Origin: Chara braunii
Lineage: Eukaryota > Streptophyta > Charophyceae > Charales > Characeae
Assembly: GCA_003427395.1 (NCBI GenBank)
Contig: BFEA01000498.1
Location: 264,625 to 299,991, forward strand
Direction: 5' to 3'
Length of the DNA: 35,367 nt
Shown: positions 1 to 10,837 of the stretch, piece by piece
How positions within the stretch are numbered: the first letter of the stretch is position 1
How the letters are laid out: each line of letters begins with the position of its first letter
Made by a program: the position numbers and the translations under genes
Notes under the pieces: generated by a model
What the model was told of the DNA's origin: nothing
Seen by the model: the letters and a program-made list of their open reading frames with translations, nothing else
Databases searched by the model: none

Positions 1-1205
1 TTTTTTTTCCAGTCGCGGCACGGCGCGACTGACGGAGGGAAAAAAAAAAAAAAAAACTTTTTTTTCTCCTCGCCGCCGCGGCGCGGCGCGTCACGACCGA
101 CCGAAAAACAAAAAAAAAAGACACAACCGCCTTAATGAAACCTCCGCCCTGACACCACCGCCGGCCTGAGTTACGAACGCCTCTTCGAACTCAGGCCCTG
201 ACACAGACGCTGATGCCTGTTTTTTCTGCCCATTACGAACTCCCATGTGACATAAACGTACTTCCCCCAAAGAAAGGGAAACTATGCAGAAGTCACAAAA
301 ATGAGTTATGATTGCACTACTGGCCAAGGTACAGTTTCGAATTGCGGCTCTGTCAATGTATACCACCCAGCAGTCTGGCAAGGTAGGGTGCCTGAAGTGC
401 AATTGCAAACTGTATCTTGCCCCGTACTGCAATTATAACTCGTTTTTTGTGACTCTACGAAAGTTACCCCTTCGGCTTTCTCCCATCTGCCAATACTGCT
501 ACAAATCATCACCCCTGGCAAGAGCAATAGATCACTGTTGCTCTTTTTTTTTTTTTTTTTTTTTTTTGGAAGTCCAGGGTTTTAGAGCTGGTGGTGTGCA
601 GCACAGGATGAACTAAGGAAGGCCCCACTCCCTTGGCAAATACACTTGCTTCTCCTGGGCTATCAGGATACATACCGTCCTGCAGGCCCCTATGAGATGA
701 AATTATTTGCAACCACAATGGGTGAACGGAAAGCCAGATGTTCATTCAAACGGAAAACTCACAACTTTGGTTTCATCCAAGCAAGAAATGACATGGCAGA
801 CTTTATCTGCATCAGATATTCCCCCGCAAGGAGGCAAAACTTAGACCACAGGTACTTCCTTTTTTTTTTTTTTTTTTTTTTTGAGAAAAAGGGGCCCAGT
901 GCCCAAGGCTCCAATTATGAAATTGATTACAACACTTATACACACGCCTCTTCCCATTAGGGCTGGAAGAGCCTCAGCCACTGCTCCCCTGGAGACAGCT
1001 TCCCTGTATAACACGAGTATAGCATGATCCCGGGGCATTGATTGCTTCCTCAGTGAGGAAGGATTAACCCCGTTGTGTGCAGAATCAAGCTCTGCCCTAC
1101 GCTCCTCAATTAACCCGACTTTAATCTTCTACACGGTGAGGAGGGAGGGAGATACCATTAGGGCAAAGAGAATGATGACAGGGCAAAAGAGTTTAGTGAT
1201 TCATG
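1..1205. other. Non-coding stretch with homopolymer tracts
   Basis: I see no recognisable gene. The first 120 bases are runs of A and T around GC-rich pieces. Long T tracts lie at 544-567 (24 T) and 860-882 (23 T). They could be the poly(A) tails of minus-strand retroposed copies, but I found no matching body or target-site duplication. Small open frames crossing them encode homopolymer lysine or phenylalanine runs and are not credible genes. Confidence 0.6.
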
Positions 1206-1441
1206 AGTAATCAGATCGGGCTTCCCTGGAGCAACTAGTTAACACAGACGCAAACCAAGGGGAGCACACTAATTGGAAGAAAATTCTAATCTATACCTGA
1301 AGATCATCAAGCCAAGTCTCATCAGTAATTAGGTCGAGCTTCCCCTGAGCAACAGTAGGTAACACCGACGCAAACCGAAGGGGAGTACAGTAATTGGAAG
1401 AAAGTTATAATCTATACCTACGGATCATCAAACATGATGAT
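1206..1441. repeat. 118-bp tandem doublet
   Basis: Two adjacent diverged copies, 1206-1323 and 1324-1441, share a cttcccctgagcaac-like block, a cacagacgcaaacc-like block and a final taatctatacct...gatcatcaa block. Differences are mostly substitutions. No coding potential is visible. Confidence 0.85.
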
Positions 1442-2074
1442 GACCCAAGTATAACAGTACTCATGGCACCCCGTCGCTAGAGAATCTGAACACAGGACAC
1501 ATCAAAAGGGAGGGCACATGTGTCCGAGGTGGAAACGATCCATCGGACTAAAAACAGCTAAACACCAATCACCCGCAGGTGAATAAGCTTCCTCTCCAAG
1601 CACCCCTCCACCCCTCTTCCTTCTGTCAGCCAGACCAATACAATCGAGAACCAAGAAAGGAGGGAGGGGTGAGGGAGAGCCTTCCACTTCCCATCACACT
1701 ACCTCATGCCGTGACGTGCGAAAGGCTGAATGGCAAAGGCGAGAAGGACAGGTCGCTGTGAAGATACGGAGGCCAGCTTCCCCGAAGGAAGGTAAGAAGT
1801 AGTCTCCCTGATTGGAGAAAAACACCCCAAATCATGCAAAGCGTCCATAGATATTGTAGTCGGTATAGCGCCTGTGACCCTGCCAATCGATTGTCGTGAA
1901 GTTATTGTCGTCGGCGATGCCTCCGGAGGTTGAGAAATGGAAACCCTTATCGAAGCACTACGGCCCGAACCATGTGAAACCGCGGTGACAGCGCCGAGAC
2001 AACGGTCACTGTTGATGAAGGTGATGGTGGCAATATGGTTGTTGATTTAGATGAACGCCCCATGTTGTATGTAA
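1442..2074. other. No gene seen
   Basis: Short purine-rich and pyrimidine-rich blocks and scattered stops in all frames. I recognise nothing here. Confidence 0.5.
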
Positions 2075-2597
2075 TCATCGTGTCAGGCGCGGGGGCAATG
2101 GTCGTTGGTGAAAAAGATGGCGTCGATATGGTTGTTGATTTTGTTGTAAGTGTCGAAGTCGTTGTTTGAGTCGATATGCTGGTGCTGATATTGCTGTAGG
2201 TGTTGATGTCGTTATTGGGGTTGAAACTGTTGGTGCAACTGCTGCCAACATGGTTAATGACAGCTCCCCCCCTGAGCGTTTGGCCATGTCAGCACCTTGC
2301 TCGCTCCCTTCATCGAGGAGCGCGTAACAATCGCTGAGCAGAGCACCCACCTGGCGCCAGTCAACAAGCTCATCCAGCTCAGGTGCCAGGCCCTCCCCCA
2401 GCACCCAGATAACCTCCAGCATCTGCTGTAGCAGTCTCCAACCATCTTGCCACCGAGATCGCTCCCCCAACAGCCTCTGGTGGAGGTGGAGTGGTGGGAG
2501 AGAGAAGAGACACCATATCCTGGAGTCGTTGTCTGTTGTCTTCCATGGTGGATAGCCAGGCAGCAGCAGCTTGTCGGAGGATATCTTTTGAAGCCAT
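2075..2597 (-). pseudogene. Gag-like N-terminal remnant of an LTR retroelement (tentative)
   Basis: On the minus strand an ATG at 2597 opens a frame starting MASKDILRQAAAAW, followed by an ENRQRLQDMVSLL helix-like stretch and a proline run. Near 2450 the plausible frame shifts to one continuing WRLLQQMLEVIW ... VDWRQVGALLSDCYALLDEGSEQ and ends in a Ser/Thr/Pro-rich tail at 2075. The pattern of helical N-terminus, Pro-rich linker and low-complexity tail resembles plant retrotransposon Gag N-termini, but no zinc knuckle, protease or reverse transcriptase is adjacent. The sequence upstream on the same strand looks like an LTR end. The product is uncertain; the frameshift means it is not functional as it stands. 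Confidence 0.3.
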
Positions 2598-3480
2598 CGA
2601 GTAGTGAACCGCGTCAACTTACCTGTAGTTCTAGCTCTGCTGCTTGTCACCGTGCTTATTGTCGCACAAAGACACTCCAGTGTCGGTGAGCACGTTGTGA
2701 CGCCCGACTTCCTGATCGGAGTGGGATGTGGGCCTGGAAGTGCGAGAAGGGATGTGCCAAGGATTTTTGGGAAAATGGGGGTGGAGTCCCAGGTCGGAAC
2801 TGAGATCTCCTGTGGCAGGGGTCCAGGGGCATAGATGCAATAGAGCTAAGGGTGGGTTACCTCCGGTCTGATGGCGGTCGATGTCGTGCAGCATAAGGCA
2901 GATGGCATGCGTGGTGCATCAAGGGCCGTCTGATCCGTCTGTTTTGGTGACGGAGGTTCGGGAGAGGCCCGTTCATGAGGGTCGCGATTCCTATGAGTCG
3001 AATCTTCGGGGGTAGACACGTGGCGTCTGTCGTCGCGTGTTATGGTTAGGCTCCGTAGTTCCAGGGGTTCGGTGGTAGCTGCGTCGTCTGCAGTTTCGGC
3101 ACAGCGTGCGGGGCCAATACGAGGCGATGGAATTCCACGGTACCACCGTGAGTTGGTGATACGGAAGGAGGAGACGGAAGGGAGGGAAATTGGTGGTGAC
3201 AACGACAAAGCCGGGGGATATGAAGTATTGCGTGTTGTACGTAGTGGGGTAGTCGGGACACCTCGGGTCGCTGGTTACGGCACAACGAAACTCCCTGGGG
3301 CACAATCGGTTCTCGGTTAGGCAGGGAAATTTTGGACGTCTCTGCCTAAGTTCTTCTCTTATCCAAGTTTTGAAGTACTCTGAGTCCCCTGTGTACGTCA
3401 TCTTGTCATTACATCGTAGTGGAAGCTTTCCGCACGCATTTAGCTGACAAGGGGGGTTCTCGATATGATATCGGAGCTTC
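2598..3480 (-). other. Possible LTR / leader flanking the gag-like remnant
   Basis: On the minus strand a GGGCGTCACA end (ending in CA, as LTRs do) lies near 2696-2705, about 100 bp before the gag-like ATG. An exon-like stretch with a GTAAGT donor-like hexamer follows. On the plus strand, TGTGACGCCC at 2696 and TGATATCGGAGCTT near 3466, close to the plant initiator-Met primer-binding site TGGTATCAGAGC, would give the opposite orientation. I cannot decide between them and see no second LTR. Confidence 0.2.
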
Positions 3481-5309
3481 CTACCAGCTTAGGTGCGTGA
3501 AAGAAGGAGAATTCCCCGCCTATCCGATACTGGTGGTGTTGAGTTCATTAAGGATCGCGAATCGTTGCGCGTGAATACGAGTAGGCTGTGCAAATCAGAT
3601 CGCGCTTACACGTATCCCCGCGAGGTGTTCGCTTATACCTGGAGAAGTGAGAGTCTAATTCCTCATGCAAAACCGCCACGTGTTATGGACAACTACCCAA
3701 TCATCTAATCACTCAATGATCCCACAAGCAATGATTTCCCAGCATGCAAGGTGTCATTACACATCAGACATCACAGCAACATCAGAATTTCTACCATACT
3801 ATCAGCGTATCTAAGTGGCAAGCAATGATGGTGACTTAGACAAAAACGGCAAACATATCATTCATTCATTCATTCATTCGACAAAACACACACCAACCGA
3901 GATCAAGATCCATCGCAAAACAGGTGCGGGTTGAAGCCAAGGCCAAGATACCGAAAACAAAAGATGGGCGAATCGCCCTGAGCCGAGATCAAAACTTATA
4001 TACAAAAGTAAAGAGGGAGACAAGACAAAGAAAACTGCAAATCCACGTCCATCAACCTCAGCTCTCTCTTCCTCTCTCTCTCTCCGATGCGGATAGTCCG
4101 TCGTCATGCACCCACCCACGAAGTCGTCACCCCACTTAGTCCTCCTGCACCCGTCAGGTTCGCCCGCGCGCTACAGTCCGTCGTAGCCCCACGCGTCAAC
4201 CCAGGGCATTTGGCACCAGCTCGTCAAGTCGCCCGACTCCCACTTCAACTTACCTCTTACTTCGATCGTGAGCCGACCCTCACTGATCGCGCTACCCCGA
4301 GCTTCCAACAACTGGTTAAGAGAGCTACGTAATCGCACAACCGGAATTTATAGCGTGCATGCATGAGCGAAGAACACGGAACTGCAAGGACTTAGGAAGA
4401 GAGAAGGGAAGGGATTGCCTACATTCTGCATGGCCAGACCGCGGCGTGGGGGACATAGCCACTCTCCACGCATTGGTCCGATCATGCAGCCCGCGGGCCA
4501 GATAGACTAAGCAAAGGAGAGAGAAGGCGGGAAGTCGAAGCTCAAGAAGAAAGATACAGTTACAAGGGTGCCCTGCCCAAAATTACGGTTACACGCAAGA
4601 TTAAGGGCGCCGACTAATCAGAGCTCCGTCGCAGCCGCAAAAAGAAGTGCGCGAGCAACAAGGCAACGTGCGGCAAACGAAGTCCTAAATTCCTAAATTC
4701 CTAGCTGATGCAGAAAGGACTTTAATAAAACACAAATTCCGAAAAGAAAGTCCGAAATTCCGAGAGCCATCGAGGGGTCGACAAGATTCGAAAAAGAAAT
4801 TAAAAAAGAAGCAAAACTTTCCGCGCGACCTCCGCGCCAAAAACCCGACAACAGAACAAGAAGGAAGCGACGTCAAACATTATTAATCGCGCCTTTGTCG
4901 GCGCGACAGCCACTCAATCGGCCATCTCGAGACTTGCCCAGCCTTGAACCCAGCCATCCGAAAAGAAGCGATGCAAAAGACGAAGAAGCGAGGACACCGA
5001 TCAATTTTCCCTCAATCCCGATCTCCCGTAATTGGCCCAACCTTCCCATCTTAGGACCCCTCATTGTCATCGCGCAGAAAATCGCGCGGAACAGAAAGTG
5101 GTTCGTCACAACGTTGCTCACAAGAGCTTCGCTGCCATGGTCGCCGCCGCGCACCGCCCTGACACTCCACCGCTACTAAGATGACCTCGGCAAGTCCGAG
5201 GACCTGGAGCGGATGCCCGCCAAGCCTTGTCGGACGGGATAGCTCCGTGCGTTCGTGCCTACCCTTCTCTGTTAGAAACGAGGCTGTCACTTTTTCACGG
5301 GTACTTCCG
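3481..5309. other. Non-coding, with short simple repeats
   Basis: A (TTCA)n tetranucleotide run lies at 3857-3879 and a short CT-rich tract around 4064-4085. Open frames here are under 100 codons and overlap on both strands without recognisable motifs. I see no gene. Confidence 0.5.
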
Positions 5310-5710
5310 AAAGTCGTGCCCGTTAGGGCACCAGTTGGAAATGCACATTGTGGCTTAAGGTTGCGGGTTCAAAACCCTGCATCCATGCGCATGGACACTG
5401 GTGGATATTTACATAACGTATACCCACCTGTAAACCCCCGTTGGCTGACGGAGACAAGCTATAAAAGACACTGCTTGCGCACCATCCAGGGGTCTTAGTC
5501 CATGGTTGTTGTATGTTGGGTTTGGGCTATGGGATGTTTGCCTGATGCTCTTGGTTATAGTGGTTCTTTGCGTGCTTGCACTTGGGGATGATTGTTCATT
5601 TGCATTCCAGTCCAATATTGCGCACAAATCGTTCAGTTTCCACAATAGTTCAGTAGGTTCGATAGTAAATTGCATGGATGAGGTCGTCTGTTCAAACTCG
5701 CTCACGTAGT
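5310..5710 (+). mobile_element. tRNA-derived SINE copy 1 (5'-truncated)
   Basis: A pol III B-box, GGTTCAAAACC, sits at 5366-5376. The following sequence (TGCGCATGGACAC, then ACACTGCTTGCGCACCA, CATGGTTGTTGTATG and GATGCTCTTGGT) matches the second copy at 10.84 kb over about 230 bp with substitutions and indels. The A-box end seen in the other copy is missing or replaced. A second tRNA-like unit follows at about 5648-5700 (TAGTTCAGTAGG and CTGTTCAAACTC), suggesting a dimeric SINE body. Not a functional tRNA: there is no acceptor stem or anticodon arm. Confidence 0.65.
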
Positions 5711-7352
5711 GGGATGCAGGACCAAGAGACCTGCACACCACCCATAGAATCAGGAACGGTTGATGAGATTGAGACTTAGTACAGACTGTGGTCGGTGTTG
5801 GTAGGTTTCTTGGGGCAAGATTATAGTAGGGGGATCCGTTGCTAGCCAGAGATCTGGAGGGATCAGCCACTAGGCATGGGAGGAGTTAGGATGAGGGCTC
5901 CCCTTAGGACAGCTCGCCCGTGGGACAAAACGGATGATGAGAGTGAGACTTTCCTTTTTTTTTTCTTTTTTTTTTTTAAAGCCCTCGTGACAACCCTCTA
6001 TCCCGGCGGTGGTACGAGAACCTCTGAGATTGAGGGCTTGTCTGTCAGGCTGCTCCATCTATTGGTCGGGAGCGGCACCTGCTGGAAACCGGGTCCAGCG
6101 TCCCATTAATGGATCTTGTAAATCAGAACTTAGTAAGTGTTGTTCCCTGGGACTGTGTTAATTTTTGTTGGCATTCCGGGGCTCCTTTATCCCTTGGAGC
6201 TGCTACTAACTCCCTACCCTTATCGGAGCGCCCTGTCTCTAGCTATTAACCTAGCCCTGCCCAGCAGCTCCCCTTTGTCGTATTATCCTACTTCGACATT
6301 CCTTCTATAATCCCTACCACAACCTATGTACGGTCTGCCCTGAGGAGATTAACACTTGTCAATGATGGATTGCAGTGTGGTAGCTGTTGTGATCGACATA
6401 CACTGATCGTGATCAGTAGTTGGCGGACCCTCCTTCACTGGGTAACCTTTCGTGGGTGAGAGCACGTCGCAACCTTGGTTGCATGCCTACATGATAGTCT
6501 TAAGAAAGTGATAGTATACACCGCTCCCACTTCTGCTCCTAAGAGAATTGCAGCGTCCCAGTGTAGTGCCCCGCCCGTTACTCTGGCATACAGGTCCCAC
6601 CTTCTGATAGTTTCTGTTGCATATCCAGATTTGAAAATATAGAGACAATGTAGTTGAAGATTACATCTCACAGCATACTACACCGCCAACAGTGCATGGA
6701 TCACTCCACACTCCAGACCTTCTACTTCATGCTGCTTAGTCTGTGTGTGAGCATACGCTCACTATCCTTTAAATACCCAAAAAGTTTTCCGATCCTGTCC
6801 CATCAGGGCTGGTCCAGAGTCCCAGGTCCCTGGTTAGAGTCTCACCTAAAACTTGGATAAAAATAAAATAAAACTCAACCTAAAAAAATGCTTTATAAAA
6901 ATATCTATTAAGTGTCGATATGCCTGGGATAGGAAACCCTAGTCCCAGGTCCTTGAAACTTAACACAGGACAAAATCGGCACACGCTGTGTCTGCACCTT
7001 GAAGCTTGGAACGCCGCCAAAATCCCATGAACCCAAAGAACACGTTAAGAGAACCCATATGCGAGTCGGAATATTACCGTTAAGTCTGGTCTCATTCGCC
7101 CGTTCCGCACGTCCTTCTTTGGTCAATATCTAGATCCGCGGATCCTCCTTACGAAAATGTTGTGGCAGCGTCGTTTCAGGTGGTCCATGCCAATGGAGCC
7201 AAAGTTTGAAACGGTGGTCCGAATACATACCCAAAAGAAGATCAAATTCATTCATCTTACCGAATCTCGATATCTTCGCAAAAGGACATCTGACATGGTG
7301 GAGACACGAATGGCGTGAACAGATGAACGAGTACCACACATGTAGATCAGAT
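5711..7352. other. No gene seen
   Basis: Includes an interrupted T tract at 5955-5978 and an AT-rich patch at 6850-6910. A GTCCCAGGTCC motif appears twice, near 6820 and 6942. The 7130-7352 part may be flank or 3' untranslated sequence of the Penelope-like element to its right, but I cannot show this. Confidence 0.4.
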
Positions 7353-8690
7353 TCATCCTTCGTAACACTTGGCGATGTTCTGTACCATCTGTGGCCAACA
7401 TCCCCCAAGCCTCTCAGCCACCTTTCTCAATGCGAAAAAAATCATAAGGCTCGTGAACCCCGCACCATTCTGCTCTCGGTGAAAGGTGATAATGGCGAGG
7501 GGTAACAGAGCCTAAGAACTAGTATTCATGTGTATTCGATATATGGTTCCCATTAATGTCACGATCTTCTGTTCTTTGGGCCCAAACGACGAGAATAATC
7601 TTGTGATCATATACTTAGGCTCCTCGGGGTTTTCCCAAATGTTGTCTGAATTCTTGAACTTGTGCATGAAGATAATTTCCACGGGTTCATCGAGTACGAA
7701 AATTTTAGTTTCCAAGAACTCAACAATATTGTGCCCATTGTCAGTTCGTTCGAGTCTCAGATCTTTGTGATAGAAGGTGTTAATCTTTTGCATCCGGATT
7801 AGAGCCTCATCTTCCCTGCTTCTAAAAAACCCGATCAGCAACAGATCGTCAACAGAACGTTTCCCAAACAACATCTTAGCATCATTTCCTAAGCTCCGTC
7901 GGAACTGGTTTTCAGCAAAGATGCAAACGAGGCAGGCAAGAGGAGGGCTTGCTTGCCCTCCCATAGGAAGACCCCTGTTCTGTTTCATAATTTCGCCACA
8001 CGATTTGAAGAAGCTATGTCCCAAAATAAAATCAACCAGGCTCCTTAAATCATATAGTCGTATTGATCTCCAACCACCTTCACCAACAGACTTTCCCAAC
8101 CTGGCACCCTTCCCCCTGGTTTTCACTCTAGCCTAGTATTTACCTTTATCCTTCGCCTCCAAGAAAATTCATCTCACAGCCCGACGTACTTCTTCGTGTG
8201 GTATCCTTGAAAACATTTCTTTTATATCAAATGTATGAGCCAGGATTTTCATGTTCATATTTCGAGCTTTTTTGTTGACACCATGCAAACAGTTCTTTAA
8301 TTCGCTCCCAACCATCATGTTGAAATGCTGGTTTTTTGTGTTTCTGATGAGTAGGTTCAACACTTTTATTAACTGCCTGTTGCAGTGCCGGACAGGGCTT
8401 AAAAACGAGGGACAGATTGGTCGTTTTTTATTTAAGTCCTTGTCCTTGCTCATAATAAAGGCATTTTGAACTTTGCCTTTACCATCCCATTCTGCGATCC
8501 TTCCCAATTTCTTCTTTTCGAAGCCTATCTTCATCTCCTTGAGTACATCTTCCTCCTATTCATCGATTCTTTCGAAATCCGCATTGTCATTGAATGTAGT
8601 CCTCATCCCACTGTGGTATAAGATTGGACATTCGACAAGTGTTGCCTCGGGACTCCGATCTATAGGGGACAACGAAAAAAATTCCTAGAA
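7353..8690 (-). pseudogene. Penelope-like element, reverse transcriptase half (broken)
   Basis: One minus-strand frame runs from about 8690 to 7353. In order it shows an N-terminal ILYHSGMRTTF block, the finger region KKRPICPSFLSPVRHCNRQL, motif A DIKEMFSRIPH, motif B PMGGQASPPLA, motif C SVDDLLL (Tyr/Phe before the DD pair replaced by Ser) and VEFLETKI, then a thumb-like tail FFALRKVAERLG. These are reverse transcriptase palm motifs, and the RPI.P / IPH / GLPMG / FLxxKI set is closest to Penelope-like elements. In-frame stops lie at 8556-8558 (TAG), 8169-8171 (TGA), 8133-8135 (TAG) and 7512-7514 (TAG), with the same frame continuing across each. The element is dead. Family assignment is by motif only. 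Confidence 0.75.
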
Positions 8691-9190
8691 TTAAATAATC
8701 ATTCGATATTAAAATTACAATATAAATTTCAAATTTTTATTCCATCTTGAAAAATGTCATTCCAATTTTATTTTTTTTTATCTTACTTGCAAATTTTCAT
8801 TCTAAGAATAGGGTATCCCTTCTTATTTGAACTGCATGCTAGAGATGGAATGAAAGTCTGGATGAGTTCATGAAATATTTGAATTGGACTGTCATTCTAA
8901 GTAAGGATTTTTAGTCATAAATAGGTTAATCCAATCTAAATTAGAAGATATTTATCGTAGTAGAATACAAATTTAATTAAAAAATTTCATAAACTCTTCC
9001 AGACTTCCATTCCATCTTGAACAAATACATGTAGTTGGAAGAGAAAGTTCATATTTAGACGGAAACTTATCAAATAAAACGAAAAATTTTAGAATTGGAC
9101 GAACATTGGAATGATAATTTATAAATATGAAAGATTTTTTCTTTATGGATTTTTTTTCAACTTTAATTTCTCGTGGGAATTTTTCTGTTG
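8668..9190. mobile_element. AT-rich foldback (MITE-like) insertion inside the Penelope-like element
   Basis: About 480 bp of strongly AT-rich DNA separates the two coding halves of the retroelement. The outer ends are imperfect inverted repeats: ACGAAAAAAATTCCT near 8672 and its counterpart ending near 9188 (read inward, ACAGAAAAATTCCC). Inside, 8843-8880 (GATGGAATGAAAGTCTGG...) is repeated inverted at about 8984-9021. There is no ORF. Length, AT richness and terminal symmetry suit a non-autonomous DNA transposon. The exact target-site duplication is not clear. Confidence 0.55.
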
Positions 9191-10440
9191 GACAACATCA
9201 GCCCGTCAAGCGTACCTTTCAACCCCAACACATACTCACTTAAAACTGCGTCGACCGGCAAGGCAGGTACAGGTCTGGTTAGTTTGATTGCAGATATCTT
9301 GAAGGCGTCCCTAATGCCCATTTTCTCAAGGACCTTAAAGGCAGTTTGCAACCCTTATTGATTTCATTCAAATTCATTATTCGACCGGGATAGGGTACGT
9401 TTCTTGAGTTATGGACGAATGACGCAGTATCTGGAACCTCATTCAATCTGACCCGAACATGCCCATTTTCTTTGGACAGTTGGAATCTATGGCACACGCA
9501 TTCAACACTAAGACTTGCTGCATAGGCCCTGTGATTATGCAGTACATCAGCCACGGTTTTCGCCTTAGTCCACACGGTTTTCGCCTTAGTCCAGAGGAAT
9601 CAATCTTCTCACTCATCCATATACAAGCTTCAGACCTTACCATCTTTTTGTCGATAGTAGGACTGAAGGGCAGCCTAATCACGATCCGTTATCTCAGATT
9701 AAAACCAAATATTTTCTTCAATTCTGTAGATATTAATCCCCGTATGATTTGTCGGCCCCGCTTCGTATTAATGCACTTTAGACTTTTTAACATGATAAAC
9801 AATTCATCAGAATGTTTCCCGTTAAGAACTGCCTTTCTTTTCCATGGTGCTCTTAAGAGAGAGATCATCTCTCCTTTCCTCCTTTCCGCTTCGGTTTTTG
9901 TCTTAACGAGGCAGGTCAAGTCCCATTCCTCTCCCTTTTCAAAAATATCTTTGGACCCTTCCTCATTTTTAAACTTTGACTCTCCAAAAAGCAGTTTAAT
10001 CAGCCTCCAAGGCGTAACCCATCTGTTTCCACCGGAGCTACTAATCCTGATGGGACGGGTTTTACCTTTTAGCGAATTCAGCATTCTCAACAAGTGAAAT
10101 TAAAAGTCATTGGAAAGATCATTCCCAAAGGAAATACGGACCCATTTACCAAAATAGGTCGTACTTTTCAGTTGTTTTTCGTTTTTCTCGGACGTGCCCT
10201 CTGATTACCCTTTTCTGCAGTTCAACCCAGGATTCTCACTGCATATAATCTTCGATTCGATAACCCTCAGTTCGTCATGCTTACACCGCTGCAAGGGAAC
10301 GACTGTATAGCTATGTGTCCCTTGTTTCCTCAGCCACCTGTGCCAGTGTACCTTATACACAGGATCACAGTTAGCAGCTCGTAAGGGTCCTACCAGTCTG
10401 TCCGACATAGTTTTGTTGATAAAAAGGCGAAATCAATACG
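9163..10440 (-). pseudogene. Penelope-like element, N-terminal half with GIY-YIG-like end (broken)
   Basis: The minus-strand frame from about 10440 begins with LFINKTMSDRL, HRWLRKQGTHSYTVVPLQRC and VIESKIICSENPGLN, resembling the core and C-terminal part of a GIY-YIG endonuclease (YIGxT, charged helix, Glu, terminal PxLN). After stops at 10205 and 10100 the same frame continues LRMLNSLKGKTRPIRI ... KRKAVLNGKHSDELF to a stop at 9689, then LPFSPTIDKKMVRSEACIW. Frameshifts near 9590 and 9350 lead into TKAKTVADVLHNH, ECVCHRF (a CxC), HVRVRLNEVPD and KVLEKMGIRDAFK. A GIY-YIG region upstream of the reverse transcriptase is the permuted order described for green-lineage (Chlamys-type) and Naiad Penelope-like elements. 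The GIY-YIG call is moderate because its N-terminus is damaged. Confidence 0.55.
9552..9593. repeat. Exact 21-bp tandem duplication in the retroelement
   Basis: The 21-base unit 9552-9572 is repeated exactly at 9573-9593. It duplicates seven codons (GLRRKPC in one frame) close to where the reading frame shifts. Exact identity points to a recent slippage event. Confidence 0.95.
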
Positions 10441-10837
10441 TAAACACAAGACGAACAATCGCGACTATCGAGCAGGCAATCCCAGTCTAACCTTTGCCAA
10501 TACTTCAGATAAGTAGTACCCCATCGCAAGTACCCGAAGGCACAAGCGAGGACAGTATCGATTCTAAATGCAGTTTCGTACAGTCTCCGGGTCTCGTCTC
10601 TCTGCGCGGGAATAGCGTTGCCGATTTTCCTAAGGAGACGAAGTAGACTTCTCTTCGTGATCTAGTTACCGGTAACGTCATCGGCAGAGTCATTGTGTTT
10701 CCGAGGTGCCCATGCCTGGCCAGGTCTTCTGTACAGCAGAGTCATTGTGTTTCCGGCATGGGTGGTCGGCAGAGAGGACGGGGACGAAGGGGGGATCATT
10801 GTTCTATTGTGTGATGGTAGAGAGCTGGGGATCCTCC
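10441..10837. other. No gene seen; short direct repeat
   Basis: A 20-base direct repeat beginning GGCAGAGTCATTGTG occurs near 10684 and, with GC for GG at its start, near 10737. Otherwise nothing recognisable. Confidence 0.5.

Noticed and set aside
2604-2834. Small ORF with a hydrophobic, signal-peptide-like start
   Set aside because: Overlaps the leader/LTR-like sequence on the other strand; the rest is Gly-rich without motif.
7130-7408. Open frame after the reverse transcriptase as a C-terminal GIY-YIG domain
   Set aside because: No YIG, Arg or terminal N/E pattern could be found in any frame of this stretch.
7512-8126. Group II intron or telomerase reverse transcriptase
   Set aside because: The motif set IPH, GLPMGG, SVDD, VEFLETKI and the upstream GIY-YIG-like block fit Penelope-like elements better; no maturase X domain or telomerase T motif is seen.
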